This document shows positions 1 to 6,798 of a DNA stretch of 10,888 nucleotides, piece by piece. Each line of letters starts with the position of its first letter. Positions within the stretch are counted from its first letter, which is position 1. Origin of the DNA: JAYZDP01 sp036337765 (GTDB lineage Bacteria; Acidobacteriota; Thermoanaerobaculia; Multivoradales; Multivoraceae); NCBI GenBank assembly GCA_036337765.1, contig JAYZDP010000023.1, positions 1 to 10,888 of the forward strand, read 5' to 3'. The position numbers and the translations under genes are program-made. The notes beneath the pieces are model-generated. The model worked only from the letters and a program-made list of their open reading frames with translations. It made no database searches and was not told where the DNA came from.

Positions 1-805
1 CGTGACCGCCGATCACCACCCCATCGCCAAGTCGCGCGCTGCCTGCCAGCGCAGCTCCGCCGCAGAGGATGCACGCCTTGCCGATCTGAACGTTGTGGGC
101 CACCTGCACGTGGTTGTCGATCTTGGTTCCCGCGCCCACCCGGGTCACCTCTAGGGCAGCTCGATCCACCGCCGAGTTGGCACCGATCTCGATGTCCTCC
201 TCGAGGATCACGGTACCGACCTGGGGCACCTTCTCGTGCACTCCGTCGTGGTACACGTAGCGGAAGCCGTCGGCGCCCAGAATGGTGCCCGAATGAACGA
301 TCGTTCTCTCGCCGATACGGGTGCCGTCGTAGAGCACGACGTGGGGATTTAGGACCACCTCTGCCGAGATGTGGCAGTCGTCGCCGACCGCGATGTGAGA
401 GCGCAACACGGCTCCGGTCCCGACGGTGCTGCGGTGGCCGATCGTCACGTAGGGGCCGACCGTTGCACCCGGATCGACCGTTGCGTCGGCTGCCACCACG
501 GCGGTGGGGTGGATCCCCGACTCGGGCACCTGCGACGGAAAGAAGAGACGCACGATCTTGGCCACGGCGAGTGAGGGGTTGTCGCACACCAGGAGGCTCT
601 GCGTGAAGACATCGTCGTCCCTGTCGATGACAATGGCACCGGCGGACGACCCCAGTGCCTCCCGGCGGTAGCGTGGGTGGTTCAGAAAGGCGATGTCGGC
701 AGGCCCAGCGAGGTCGAGGCCCTGGATGCTCTCGATCTCCAGGTCGGCATCCCCGCGGACGCTGCCGCCGACAATTTTCGCGAGGTCTGCGAGCCGATAC
801 TTCAT
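1..805 (-). CDS. lpxD: UDP-3-O-acylglucosamine N-acyltransferase LpxD (partial, 3' end outside window)
   Basis: LpxD adds the N-linked 3-hydroxyacyl chain from acyl-ACP to UDP-3-O-acyl-glucosamine, the third step of lipid A synthesis in the cytoplasm. The window holds 267 codons of a family usually near 340 residues; the C-terminal helical part is cut off by the window edge. I read it through by hand from position 805 and found no stop or frameshift. The N-terminal domain begins MKYRLADLA, matching the E. coli LpxD start, and carries the uridine-binding-domain pattern (DIAFLNHPRYR). From about residue 105 it becomes a left-handed beta-helix of hexapeptide repeats (GATVGPYVTIG, IEIGANSAVD). 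The catalytic histidine is visible as His237 in AHNVQIG (E. coli His239). The ATG at 805 is the only normal start, because an in-frame TAG lies four codons upstream. AGGAGG abuts that ATG with no spacer. It is divergent from the regulator at 977; fabZ/lpxA often follow lpxD but would lie outside. Confidence 0.95.
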   Translation of the reverse strand, partial: MKYRLADLAKIVGGSVRGDADLEIESIQGLDLAGPADIAFLNHPRYRREALGSSAGAIVIDRDDDVFTQSLLVCDNPSLAVAKIVRLFFPSQVPESGIHPTAVVAADATVDPGATVGPYVTIGHRSTVGTGAVLRSHIAVGDDCHISAEVVLNPHVVLYDGTRIGERTIVHSGTILGADGFRYVYHDGVHEKVPQVGTVILEEDIEIGANSAVDRAALEVTRVGAGTKIDNHVQVAHNVQIGKACILCGGAALAGSARLGDGVVIGGH

Positions 806-854
806 CCTCCTAATCTACCTTGGCCACTACCGAAGGCGGCCACGGGACTGAGGT

Positions 855-866
855 AGCATCGATGCT
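855..866. repeat. 12-bp perfect palindrome AGCATCGATGCT, possible operator
   Basis: AGCATCGATGCT reads identically on both strands. It sits about 50 bp upstream of the lpxD start and about 110 bp upstream of the regulator start. It overlaps the weak lpxD -10 candidate, so a bound protein could block that promoter. Operator function is inference; a palindrome of this size can arise by chance. Confidence 0.3.
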
Positions 867-933
867 GTCGTGGACGCGTGCAAGATATTCGTCATCGTCC
901 AGTATTCTCCTCGCTCGAAACTTGGCGTTCCCG

Positions 934-946
934 CAACTACGAGTTG
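934..946. repeat. Interrupted inverted repeat CAACT-ACG-AGTTG
   Basis: Five-base arms separated by three bases, centred 37 nt upstream of the ATG at 977. This is where an operator or a small 5'-leader hairpin for the regulator gene could lie. The arms are short, so functional significance is weakly supported. Confidence 0.2.
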
Positions 947-963
947 GCTCCGCTGGATGTCTG

Positions 964-968
964 AAGGA
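964..968 (+). promoter_or_regulatory. Ribosome binding site AAGGA deciding the ATG 977 start
   Basis: AAGGA ends 8 nt before ATG 977, a standard spacing. This favours 977 over the adjacent TTG at 974. Confidence 0.6.
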
Positions 969-976
969 CGTCTTTG

Positions 977-1903
977 ATGTCGACGATTCTGGTCGTCGAT
1001 GATTCCAACGTTGATCGCCTGATGATCGGCGGGCTCCTGCAGAAGGAGGAGGGCACACAGGTGCTCTACGCGTCCAACGGTGCCGAGGCGCTCGAGGTGC
1101 TGGGCGAGGCGGAGCTGGATCTGGTGATCACGGATCTCGTCATGCCCGAGATCGACGGTCTCGGACTGGTGGCGCGGATCCGCGAAGACCATCCGCTCGT
1201 ACCGGTGATTCTGGTGACCTCACAGGGCAGTGAGGAGGTCGCGGTCAAGGCACTTCAGGAAGGCGCCTCGAGTTACGTGCCGAAACGCTCGCTGGGGTCC
1301 GATCTCGCCGAGACGGTGGAGCTGGTGCTGTCCTCAGCCGCGCAAGAGCGTCGCCGATCCGAGCTGATGAACTCGATGACGCGTAGCGAGTCGGTCTGGT
1401 CGCTGGCCAACGACCGGCGATTGTTCGGACCGCTGGTCAGCCACAGTCAGGAGTCTCTGTCGAGCCTCGGGCTTCTCGACGAGGGCGAAACGACACGTGC
1501 CGGCGTGGCGCTCGAAGAGGCGCTCGTGAATGCCGCGGAGCACGGCAATCTCGGCGTCGACTCCACGCTTCGCGAGCAGGATCGCGATGCCTACCTCGGG
1601 CTCGTCGCCCAACGTCGCCTCGAGTCGCCCTACCGGGATCGGCGTATCGATCTCGAAGTGCGGCTGGACCCTCAGGAGGCAGTTTTCATCGTGCGCGACC
1701 AGGGCGAAGGATTCGACCCCTCCTCCCTGGCCGATTCGCGAGATCCGGAGAACTTGCTCAAGGTCAGCGGCCGAGGCGTGCTGATCATGCGGACGTTCAT
1801 GGACGACGTCCGATTCAACGACGCCGGTAACGAGGTCACTCTGGTAAAGAAGGCGAGCGTGGCGTCGGAGGATGGCGAACGGGCCGCGGAGGACGAGGCA
1901 TGA
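977..1903 (+). CDS. Response-regulator receiver domain fused to RsbW-like HATPase
   Basis: A 308-residue signalling protein with two domains. Residues 1-120 form a CheY-like receiver: acidic pair Asp8/Asp9, phospho-acceptor Asp53 (VITDLVMPEIDG), Thr81 and Lys103. Residues about 130-295 form a GHKL ATPase of the RsbW/SpoIIAB anti-sigma type: N-box EEALVNAAEHGN (Asn185, His189), G1 box DQGEGFD (Asp241) and G2 box SGRG (265-267). I see no HisKA dimerisation helix with a phospho-histidine and no DNA-binding domain, so phosphorylation probably controls the ATPase. By family it could be a serine kinase or anti-sigma-type partner-switching factor; the target is unknown. A TTG at 974 directly precedes the ATG at 977. 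I prefer the ATG because AAGGA (964-968) lies 8 nt upstream and the family start MSTILVVDD fits. The stop overlaps the msrA start (ATGA), so it heads a translationally coupled run with msrA, an amidase and an MFS pump. Confidence 0.9.
   Translation: MSTILVVDDSNVDRLMIGGLLQKEEGTQVLYASNGAEALEVLGEAELDLVITDLVMPEIDGLGLVARIREDHPLVPVILVTSQGSEEVAVKALQEGASSYVPKRSLGSDLAETVELVLSSAAQERRRSELMNSMTRSESVWSLANDRRLFGPLVSHSQESLSSLGLLDEGETTRAGVALEEALVNAAEHGNLGVDSTLREQDRDAYLGLVAQRRLESPYRDRRIDLEVRLDPQEAVFIVRDQGEGFDPSSLADSRDPENLLKVSGRGVLIMRTFMDDVRFNDAGNEVTLVKKASVASEDGERAAEDEA
1888..1892 (+). promoter_or_regulatory. Ribosome binding site GGAGG for msrA, inside the upstream gene
   Basis: GGAGG ends 7 nt before the ATG at 1900 and lies within the last codons of the receiver/ATPase gene. 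With the ATGA overlap it supports coupled but independently efficient msrA translation. Confidence 0.7.
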
Positions 1904-2541
1904 GCTACATGACCGCCAAGCTACAGCTACCCTCGGCAGACGAGGCCTTGACCGGCCGCCCCGACTCGGTTCCGGTGCCCGCGCGCCACCACGTGCTCGA
2001 CGCCGTCCTGCCCCCGCCGTATCCGGACGGCACCGAGATCGCGATCTTCGGAATGGGGTGTTTCTGGGGTGCGGAGCGCAAGTTCTGGGAGGCGGGCGGC
2101 ATGTACTCGACTTCGGTGGGCTACGCGGGGGGAGTTACCCCGAACCCCAGCTACGAGGAGGTCTGCTCTGGCGGAACGGGGCACACCGAAGTGGTGCAGG
2201 TGGTCTTTTGGCCCGATCAGATCTCCTACGACGAGGTGTTGCGGATCTTTTGGGAGAGCCACGATCCGACTCAGGGCATGCGCCAGGGAAACGATACGGG
2301 TACTCAGTACCGTTCGGCGGTCTACACCACCTCGGAGGCCCAGGCCGCGGCGGCCAAGGCCTCCCGCGAGGCCTACCAGGGCTCGCTGGGCGGCTCGGGA
2401 TATGGCGAGATCACGACCGAGATCCGCGAAGCGCCCGAGTACTACTTCGCCGAGCACTACCACCAGCAGTATCTGGCCAAGAACCCCTTCGGGTACTGCG
2501 GCATCGGTGGCACCGGTGTCAGCGTCGCGTTCGTCGAGTGA
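1900..2541 (+). CDS. msrA: Peptide-methionine (S)-S-oxide reductase MsrA
   Basis: MsrA reduces the S-epimer of methionine sulfoxide in proteins and free methionine, using a catalytic cysteine recycled by thioredoxin. The protein is 213 residues, nearly the length of E. coli MsrA (212), and follows it closely: N-terminal extension, the catalytic motif GCFWG with Cys54, a conserved EVCSGGTGHTEVV block (Cys89), GNDTGTQYRSA around residue 135, and a C-terminal NPFGYCGIGGTGVS with resolving Cys200. The third cysteine of the E. coli relay (Cys206) is replaced here by Ser208, so recycling should use only the Cys54/Cys200 disulfide. No signal peptide is visible, so it is cytoplasmic. It overlaps the upstream regulator by 4 nt and the downstream amidase by 4 nt, which implies co-transcription and may place repair of oxidised protein under that regulator. 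Confidence 0.97.
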   Translation: MSYMTAKLQLPSADEALTGRPDSVPVPARHHVLDAVLPPPYPDGTEIAIFGMGCFWGAERKFWEAGGMYSTSVGYAGGVTPNPSYEEVCSGGTGHTEVVQVVFWPDQISYDEVLRIFWESHDPTQGMRQGNDTGTQYRSAVYTTSEAQAAAAKASREAYQGSLGGSGYGEITTEIREAPEYYFAEHYHQQYLAKNPFGYCGIGGTGVSVAFVE

Positions 2542-3962
2542 CGGCGAACAACGTGGCGGGCATCCCGGATCTGAGCGCCTGCGAGCTGGCGCGCCGCGTA
2601 GGCGATCGGGACCTCTCGGCCGCCGATGTGGCCGAGGCCTGCCTCGCCCGAGTGGCCGAGCGTAACCCCGACGTCAACGCGGTGGTGACCGTGAATCCTC
2701 GGGCCGTCGACGAGGCCCGAGCCGTCGACGAGCGCGTGCTGAGTGGCGAGCGGGGCCTTCTCCTGGCGGGCGTGCCTGTGGGGATCAAAGACGTGACCCC
2801 GGTCGCGGGGCTGCGCACGACCTACGGGTCGAAGCTCTACGCAGAACACGTTGCGGATGAGGACGCCGAGGTGGTGCGCCGTCTCAGGGCCGCAGGCGCG
2901 GTCATCTTGGGCAAGACCAACACTCCGGAGTTCGCCACCGGCGCCAATACGTTCAACGATGTCTTCGGCCGTACCCACAACCCGTGGCACCTCGGCCTCA
3001 GCGCTGGCGGATCCACCGGCGGGGGAGCCGCGGGCCTGGCGACCGGAATGTTCGCGGTTGCCGAGGGTACGGACCTGGGTGGATCGCTACGCATCCCGGC
3101 TGCCTTCTGCGGGGTGGTAGGCCTGCGACCGTCGCCGGGTCTGGTGCCGACCTGGCCCTCGGACTATCTCTGGGACACGCTGCAGGTGTCGGGTCCGATG
3201 GCCCGGGAGGCCGGCGACGTGGCGCTGGCCTTGCAGGCCATGGCGGGGCCGGGCGGACGATCTCCGATCGTGCAGCCTGTCGAGGGTCGCGATTTCTCCG
3301 CGGCGGTCGCTGCAGCGACTGCGGTCGGGCTGCGTGTCGCCTACGTCGCCGACATCGCCGACATCGGCGTCGACCCCAAAATCGAGCGTGTGTGTCGCGA
3401 GGCGGCGTTCGCCCTGGCCGATGAGGGGGCGAGGGTCGAGGAGATCGAGCTCGATCTGGCGTACGGCAAGGAGGCGTTTCTCGACCTTCGGGGCTACTGG
3501 ATGGTCGCACAGCACGAATCTCGCCTCGATCGGTCGCACGAGTTAGGCGATCTTCTGCGCGGCAACCTCGAGGCGGGGCTACGGCGGACCACCGCCGAGT
3601 TGGCGCGGTCTGAAGCGGCACGGCGCCGCCTGTGGGAGGAGACCACCGCGACGCTGGCTGCGTTCGACGTGGTCCTGACCGCCACCGTCGCGGTGCCTCC
3701 CTTTCCGGTGACTGAGAGCTACCCCCGGAGCATCGCCGGCAGGCCCATGAAGACCTACGTCGACTGGATCGCCCCGACCTTCGTTCTGTCGTTGGCGGGA
3801 TTGCCGATCGTCTCAGTGCCGGCCGGGCTCGACGACAGCGGACTGCCGGTCGGGATACAGATCATGGGGCCGCCGCGGGGCGAAGAGACCGTGCTCGCTC
3901 TCGCGGCGTGTGTGCAGGCTCTGCGCCCAATCGGTGCGCCAGCACCTCCAGGGCCACGGTAG
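2538..3962 (+). CDS. Amidase-signature family amidase, cytoplasmic
   Basis: A 474-residue serine amidase of the amidase-signature family (GatA, FAAH and 6-aminohexanoate-cyclic-dimer hydrolase relatives), which hydrolyses C-N amide bonds. The Ser-cisSer-Lys triad is visible: Lys84 (VGIKDV), Ser159 in GGSTGG and Ser183 in GTDLGGSLR, with the usual 24-residue spacing between the serines. The second Ser of the common GGSSGG is Thr, which should not affect catalysis. There is no signal peptide and no GatB/GatC beside it, so a stand-alone amidase is more likely than the tRNA amidotransferase subunit; the substrate is unknown. I place the start at GTG 2538, which overlaps the msrA stop (GTGA). A second GTG at 2553 is possible. 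The frame stays open upstream through msrA, but that part is shadow. A tandem 9-bp repeat (GCCGACATC, 3348-3365) encodes ADIADI. MFS start follows 10 nt downstream. Confidence 0.9.
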   Translation: MTANNVAGIPDLSACELARRVGDRDLSAADVAEACLARVAERNPDVNAVVTVNPRAVDEARAVDERVLSGERGLLLAGVPVGIKDVTPVAGLRTTYGSKLYAEHVADEDAEVVRRLRAAGAVILGKTNTPEFATGANTFNDVFGRTHNPWHLGLSAGGSTGGGAAGLATGMFAVAEGTDLGGSLRIPAAFCGVVGLRPSPGLVPTWPSDYLWDTLQVSGPMAREAGDVALALQAMAGPGGRSPIVQPVEGRDFSAAVAAATAVGLRVAYVADIADIGVDPKIERVCREAAFALADEGARVEEIELDLAYGKEAFLDLRGYWMVAQHESRLDRSHELGDLLRGNLEAGLRRTTAELARSEAARRRLWEETTATLAAFDVVLTATVAVPPFPVTESYPRSIAGRPMKTYVDWIAPTFVLSLAGLPIVSVPAGLDDSGLPVGIQIMGPPRGEETVLALAACVQALRPIGAPAPPGPR

Positions 3963-3970
3963 GGCGCCCT
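3961..3970. repeat. 10-bp palindrome AGGGCGCCCT filling the amidase-MFS gap
   Basis: AGGGCGCCCT is a perfect palindrome that takes up most of the 10-nt space between the amidase stop and the MFS start. Its AGGG is also the only Shine-Dalgarno-like sequence for the MFS gene, 8 nt from ATG 3973. Any further role is speculative. Confidence 0.3.
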
Positions 3971-3972
3971 GA

Positions 3973-5232
3973 ATGGCGATTTCGGGTGTCTTCGGCAACC
4001 GCACCTTCCGCTACCTCTTCGGCGCCGCGACGGCGTCGAATTTCGGCAGCATGCTCAACGCGATGGCGCTGCCGTTCGTGGCGATCATCGTCCTGGATGC
4101 CTCACCGGCAGACATCGCGAGCCTGACGGCTGCGGGCATCCTGCCGGGGTTCGTCCTCGGTCTTTTGGCGTCGACCTGGGTCGATCGGCTGCCACGACGC
4201 CTGGTGATGATGGTCGCCGATTGGGGTCGTGCCGTCCTGCTGCTGTGGATTCCGATCGGCGCCGCTCTGGATGTGCTGACCTTGCTACAGCTGCATCTGG
4301 TGGTGGCGGGCCATGGTCTGTTGGGCTTTCTGTTCGGGACCGCGAGCCATGCCGTACTGCCTCAGGTGGTCGAGGGGTCGCAGCTGGTCGAGGCGAACGG
4401 GCGCATCAAGGCTGCGGATGCGGTCACCGAGGGTGTCGCCTTTGCCAGCGGGGGATGGCTGGTGCAGTGGCTGACCGCGCCGCTGGTGATCCTCGTCGAC
4501 GCGGTCTCGTACGCCGTCTCGGGGCTCCTGCTGGTCGGAGTGAAGACCAAGGGGGCACACAACCCGACAGGGCCGCAAGATCGGCGGTCGATCTGGAGCG
4601 AGATGGGGACAGGGCTCGCGTTTCTGGTGAGCCATCCGTTGCTTCTGCCGAGTGCAGCGAGCGTGGCGCTTTCCCTCATGGGGTGGAGGATGGCCGGCGT
4701 CGCGTACATGCTCTTCGTCTACGAGGAGCTGGGCCTGCAGCCCGGCGTTCTGGGTCTGGCCTTCTCGGCCGGTGCCGTGTCGTGCTTTCTCGGTGCGCTG
4801 GGCGCCGAGCGGCTCGGTCCCCGCATCGGCGTGGGTCCCGCGATGATCCTGGGCCTTGGTGTGTTCGCTGCTGCCGCCTTCGTGCTGCCCCTGGTTCCGG
4901 TCGCGTCGACGCCTGCCCTGTGGGCCCTGGCTTTGGCAGTTCTCGTCGTTCATCAGTTGGCCGACGGCTTCGAGGTGATCTTCGAGATCCACCAAACCAG
5001 CCTGCAGCAGACCGTCACTCCCGACGCGTTACTCGGTCGGGTCGGCGGTGCGGTGCGCTTCGCCTGCTCCGGAGCAGCGCTAGGAGGCCTGCTCCTGGGA
5101 GGGCTGATCGGCGAGCGTTACGGGCTGCGGGCGACGCTCGGCGCTGGGGCCGTCGTGCTGGCGCTGGGCTGGCTGATCCTCGTACTCTCGCCGGTCCGCG
5201 TACTACGCGAGCTGCCCCGATCCGAGACCTGA
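3973..5232 (+). CDS. Major facilitator superfamily transporter, MFS_3/DHA3-like exporter
   Basis: A 419-residue inner-membrane protein almost entirely of hydrophobic segments, consistent with the 12-helix MFS fold (usual length about 400-420). The N-terminus (FGNRTFRYLFGAATASNFG) and the loop between helices 2 and 3, with WVDRLPRR followed by ADWGRA (Asp71, Arg72, Arg75, Arg76, Asp84), match the proton-driven DHA3/MFS_3 group that includes EntS and macrolide exporters. A polar stretch near residues 194-210 is the expected central cytoplasmic loop. Export of a small molecule is therefore likely; the substrate cannot be named. The start ATG lies 10 nt after the amidase stop with AGGG at 3961-3964 as a weak ribosome site. 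As last gene of the plus-strand run it ends 8 nt from the stop of the convergent amidase at 5241, with no room for a separate terminator hairpin. Confidence 0.88.
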   Translation: MAISGVFGNRTFRYLFGAATASNFGSMLNAMALPFVAIIVLDASPADIASLTAAGILPGFVLGLLASTWVDRLPRRLVMMVADWGRAVLLLWIPIGAALDVLTLLQLHLVVAGHGLLGFLFGTASHAVLPQVVEGSQLVEANGRIKAADAVTEGVAFASGGWLVQWLTAPLVILVDAVSYAVSGLLLVGVKTKGAHNPTGPQDRRSIWSEMGTGLAFLVSHPLLLPSAASVALSLMGWRMAGVAYMLFVYEELGLQPGVLGLAFSAGAVSCFLGALGAERLGPRIGVGPAMILGLGVFAAAAFVLPLVPVASTPALWALALAVLVVHQLADGFEVIFEIHQTSLQQTVTPDALLGRVGGAVRFACSGAALGGLLLGGLIGERYGLRATLGAGAVVLALGWLILVLSPVRVLRELPRSET

Positions 5233-5240
5233 GAGCTTCG

Positions 5241-6776
5241 TCAGCCTCGAGGATCGATCGGTGTGAAGGTTCCGAGCTCGGCCTCGATTTCGGCCGCGCC
5301 GTCGAGTACGAGATCGTCGCGGTAGCGATCGGCGATCACCTGAACGCCACGTGGCAGCCCGTCGCCGCCAACGCCCACCGGAACGGCGGCCGCCGGAAGG
5401 CCGAGGAGGTTGGCCGCGACCACCAGGCGTAGCTGGCTGAGCACGTCCCAGGCCTCGTCGGCACCGGCGATGTCATAGCCGACCTCGAAGGGCGGATCGG
5501 TGAAGACTGGACCCACGACGAGAGGGTAGCGCGAGAAGAACTCGCTCCACTCGACGCTGAGCTCGTGCCGCACGGTCGTGGCTCGAATGTACATCTCGAG
5601 GCCACGCGACTCCCAGCGGCTGAAGATGAGCTCGAGGAAGCGGTAGGACTCCTCGCCCATGATCTGACGGAAGGTATCCATGCCCTGTGCCAGCTCGACG
5701 CCCAGAAAGTCGAACCACACAGATGCGACGTCGAAGAGGCGCGGGGGCGCCACCTCTTCGACCTCGAAACCAGCACGTTCGAGCGCCGCGCCGGCCGTTC
5801 GTACGGCTTGTGCAACGGTGGAATCGGTGTCTCCGCCCTCGGGCTCCGGCACCAGGGCGACGCGCTTGACCGATGGTCGGGGAAGATCGAGTGGCACCGG
5901 CGCGGTCCACGGATCGCCGGCGTGCAGGCCGGCCAGGATCTCGTAGCCGAGACGGACGTCTTCGACATTACGCGCCATCGGACCGTCGACCGACATCAGC
6001 TGACCAGCCATGCCACCGCCGGTTCCGGGAATCCTGCCGAGCGAGGGCTTCAGCGATGCGATCGCACAGCAGTTCGCCGGATTGCGCAGCGAGCCGCCGA
6101 TGTCGTTGCCGAGGCCAATCGGGGTCATACCGGTTGCCAGTGCTGCTCCCTCCCCTCCGGAAGAGCCGCCGACGTTGTGCGCGGCGCTCCACGGGTTGAG
6201 CGTGCGCCCCCAGATCTCGCTGTTGGAGTGAACCCGTAAACCCATGTCGGGGAGGTTGGTGCGACCGAGGACCACACCGCCCGCCGCTCGCATGCGCTCG
6301 ACCACCGGGTGGTCGCCCGCGGCGATGTTGCCGCGGTTTTCCTCCAGGCCGTTGGTGTTCGGCTTGCCGGCCTGATCGAGGTTGTCCTTGATGGTGAAGG
6401 GCACTCCGTGCAGCGGTCCCAGGGGGCCGCCCGAGATCACGATGCGGTCGGCGTCGGCGGCCGCTTCGCGCGCCTCATCTGCATAGAGGGCAATGATCGC
6501 GTTGACCGAGCTGTTGACCGCCTCGATCCGAGCGAGGTGGGCTTCCACCACCTCGACGGAGGTGACCTGCCGGCCGGCGATCGCCGCCGCGAGCTGCTTG
6601 GCGCCCGCGCGCCACAACTCACTCGGCAGATCTTCGGAGCGAGATGCGATGGGTGCCGGGGCCTCGCCGCAGCCGGCTAGACCCAGGGCGGCCGCGAAGC
6701 CGGCAACGCCCTTCAGGAGTTCGCGGCGGCTCGGTGTGTGACGTGGTTCGTAGAACAGCGGCTCAGGTCGTGTCAT
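5241..6776 (-). CDS. Exported amidase-signature amidase with Tat-lipoprotein signal
   Basis: A 511-residue amidase-signature enzyme. Residues 16-22 read SRRELLK, a close match to the twin-arginine consensus, followed by a hydrophobic stretch and a lipobox LAGC with Cys36. It is therefore probably exported folded through Tat and lipid-anchored, facing the periplasm. The catalytic domain shows Lys130 (FTIKDN), cis-Ser205 in GGSSGG and nucleophile Ser229 in NDIGGSLR, with the family's 24-residue spacing. It should hydrolyse amides outside the cytoplasm; the substrate is unknown. A TTG at 6779 lies directly before the ATG at 6776. I prefer the ATG, with GGGG (6784-6787 region on this strand) as a weak ribosome site. 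It lies 22 nt downstream of the TPR glycosyltransferase, suggesting one operon, and converges on the MFS gene. It is a distant paralogue of the amidase at 2538, not a recent copy. Confidence 0.92.
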   Translation of the reverse strand: MTRPEPLFYEPRHTPSRRELLKGVAGFAAALGLAGCGEAPAPIASRSEDLPSELWRAGAKQLAAAIAGRQVTSVEVVEAHLARIEAVNSSVNAIIALYADEAREAAADADRIVISGGPLGPLHGVPFTIKDNLDQAGKPNTNGLEENRGNIAAGDHPVVERMRAAGGVVLGRTNLPDMGLRVHSNSEIWGRTLNPWSAAHNVGGSSGGEGAALATGMTPIGLGNDIGGSLRNPANCCAIASLKPSLGRIPGTGGGMAGQLMSVDGPMARNVEDVRLGYEILAGLHAGDPWTAPVPLDLPRPSVKRVALVPEPEGGDTDSTVAQAVRTAGAALERAGFEVEEVAPPRLFDVASVWFDFLGVELAQGMDTFRQIMGEESYRFLELIFSRWESRGLEMYIRATTVRHELSVEWSEFFSRYPLVVGPVFTDPPFEVGYDIAGADEAWDVLSQLRLVVAANLLGLPAAAVPVGVGGDGLPRGVQVIADRYRDDLVLDGAAEIEAELGTFTPIDPRG

Positions 6777-6782
6777 CAAGTT

Positions 6783-6792
6783 GCCCCGGGGC
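6783..6792. repeat. 10-bp palindrome GCCCCGGGGC between glycosyltransferase and amidase
   Basis: A perfect GC palindrome occupies nearly half of the 22-nt gap between the two minus-strand genes. It supplies the only SD-like G run for the amidase. It lacks a T tract, so it is not a convincing terminator. Confidence 0.25.
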
Positions 6793-6798
6793 CCTAGT

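Larger units (their letters stand above)
806..976. promoter_or_regulatory. Divergent intergenic region between lpxD and the receiver/ATPase gene
   Basis: These 171 bases separate two divergent genes and should hold promoters for both, but I see no strong sigma-70 boxes. The best lpxD-direction candidate on the minus strand is TTGCAC (878-883), a 17-nt spacer, then GATGCT (855-860), which is only a partial match. A plus-strand TATTCT lies at 903-908 without a matching -35. The region also contains a 12-bp perfect palindrome (855-866) and a short interrupted inverted repeat (934-946), either of which could be an operator. No coding potential is convincing here. Confidence 0.45.

Noticed and set aside
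1872..2537. 222-codon open extension upstream of the amidase, running across msrA in another frame, as if a 696-residue fusion
   Set aside because: The translated extension is Arg/Gly/Pro-rich with no family resemblance, while msrA in the other frame is a complete conserved enzyme. GTG 2538 gives a normal amidase length and start.
3348..3365. Tandem 9-bp repeat GCCGACATC as a possible mobile-element scar or regulatory repeat
   Set aside because: Only two copies, in frame, encoding ADIADI inside the amidase; a simple coding duplication explains it.
2538..3962. GatA subunit of the glutamyl-tRNA amidotransferase
   Set aside because: No gatB or gatC adjacent, and the gene sits in an msrA/MFS operon; a stand-alone amidase of the same superfamily fits better.
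5233..5240. Bidirectional intrinsic terminator between the MFS and amidase genes
   Set aside because: Only eight bases, GAGAGCTT, with no stem-loop or T tract of useful size.
4221..5432. 403-codon plus-strand frame overlapping the MFS gene
   Set aside because: Arg/Gly-rich shadow of a clearly hydrophobic MFS reading frame; it also runs past the MFS stop into the opposing amidase.
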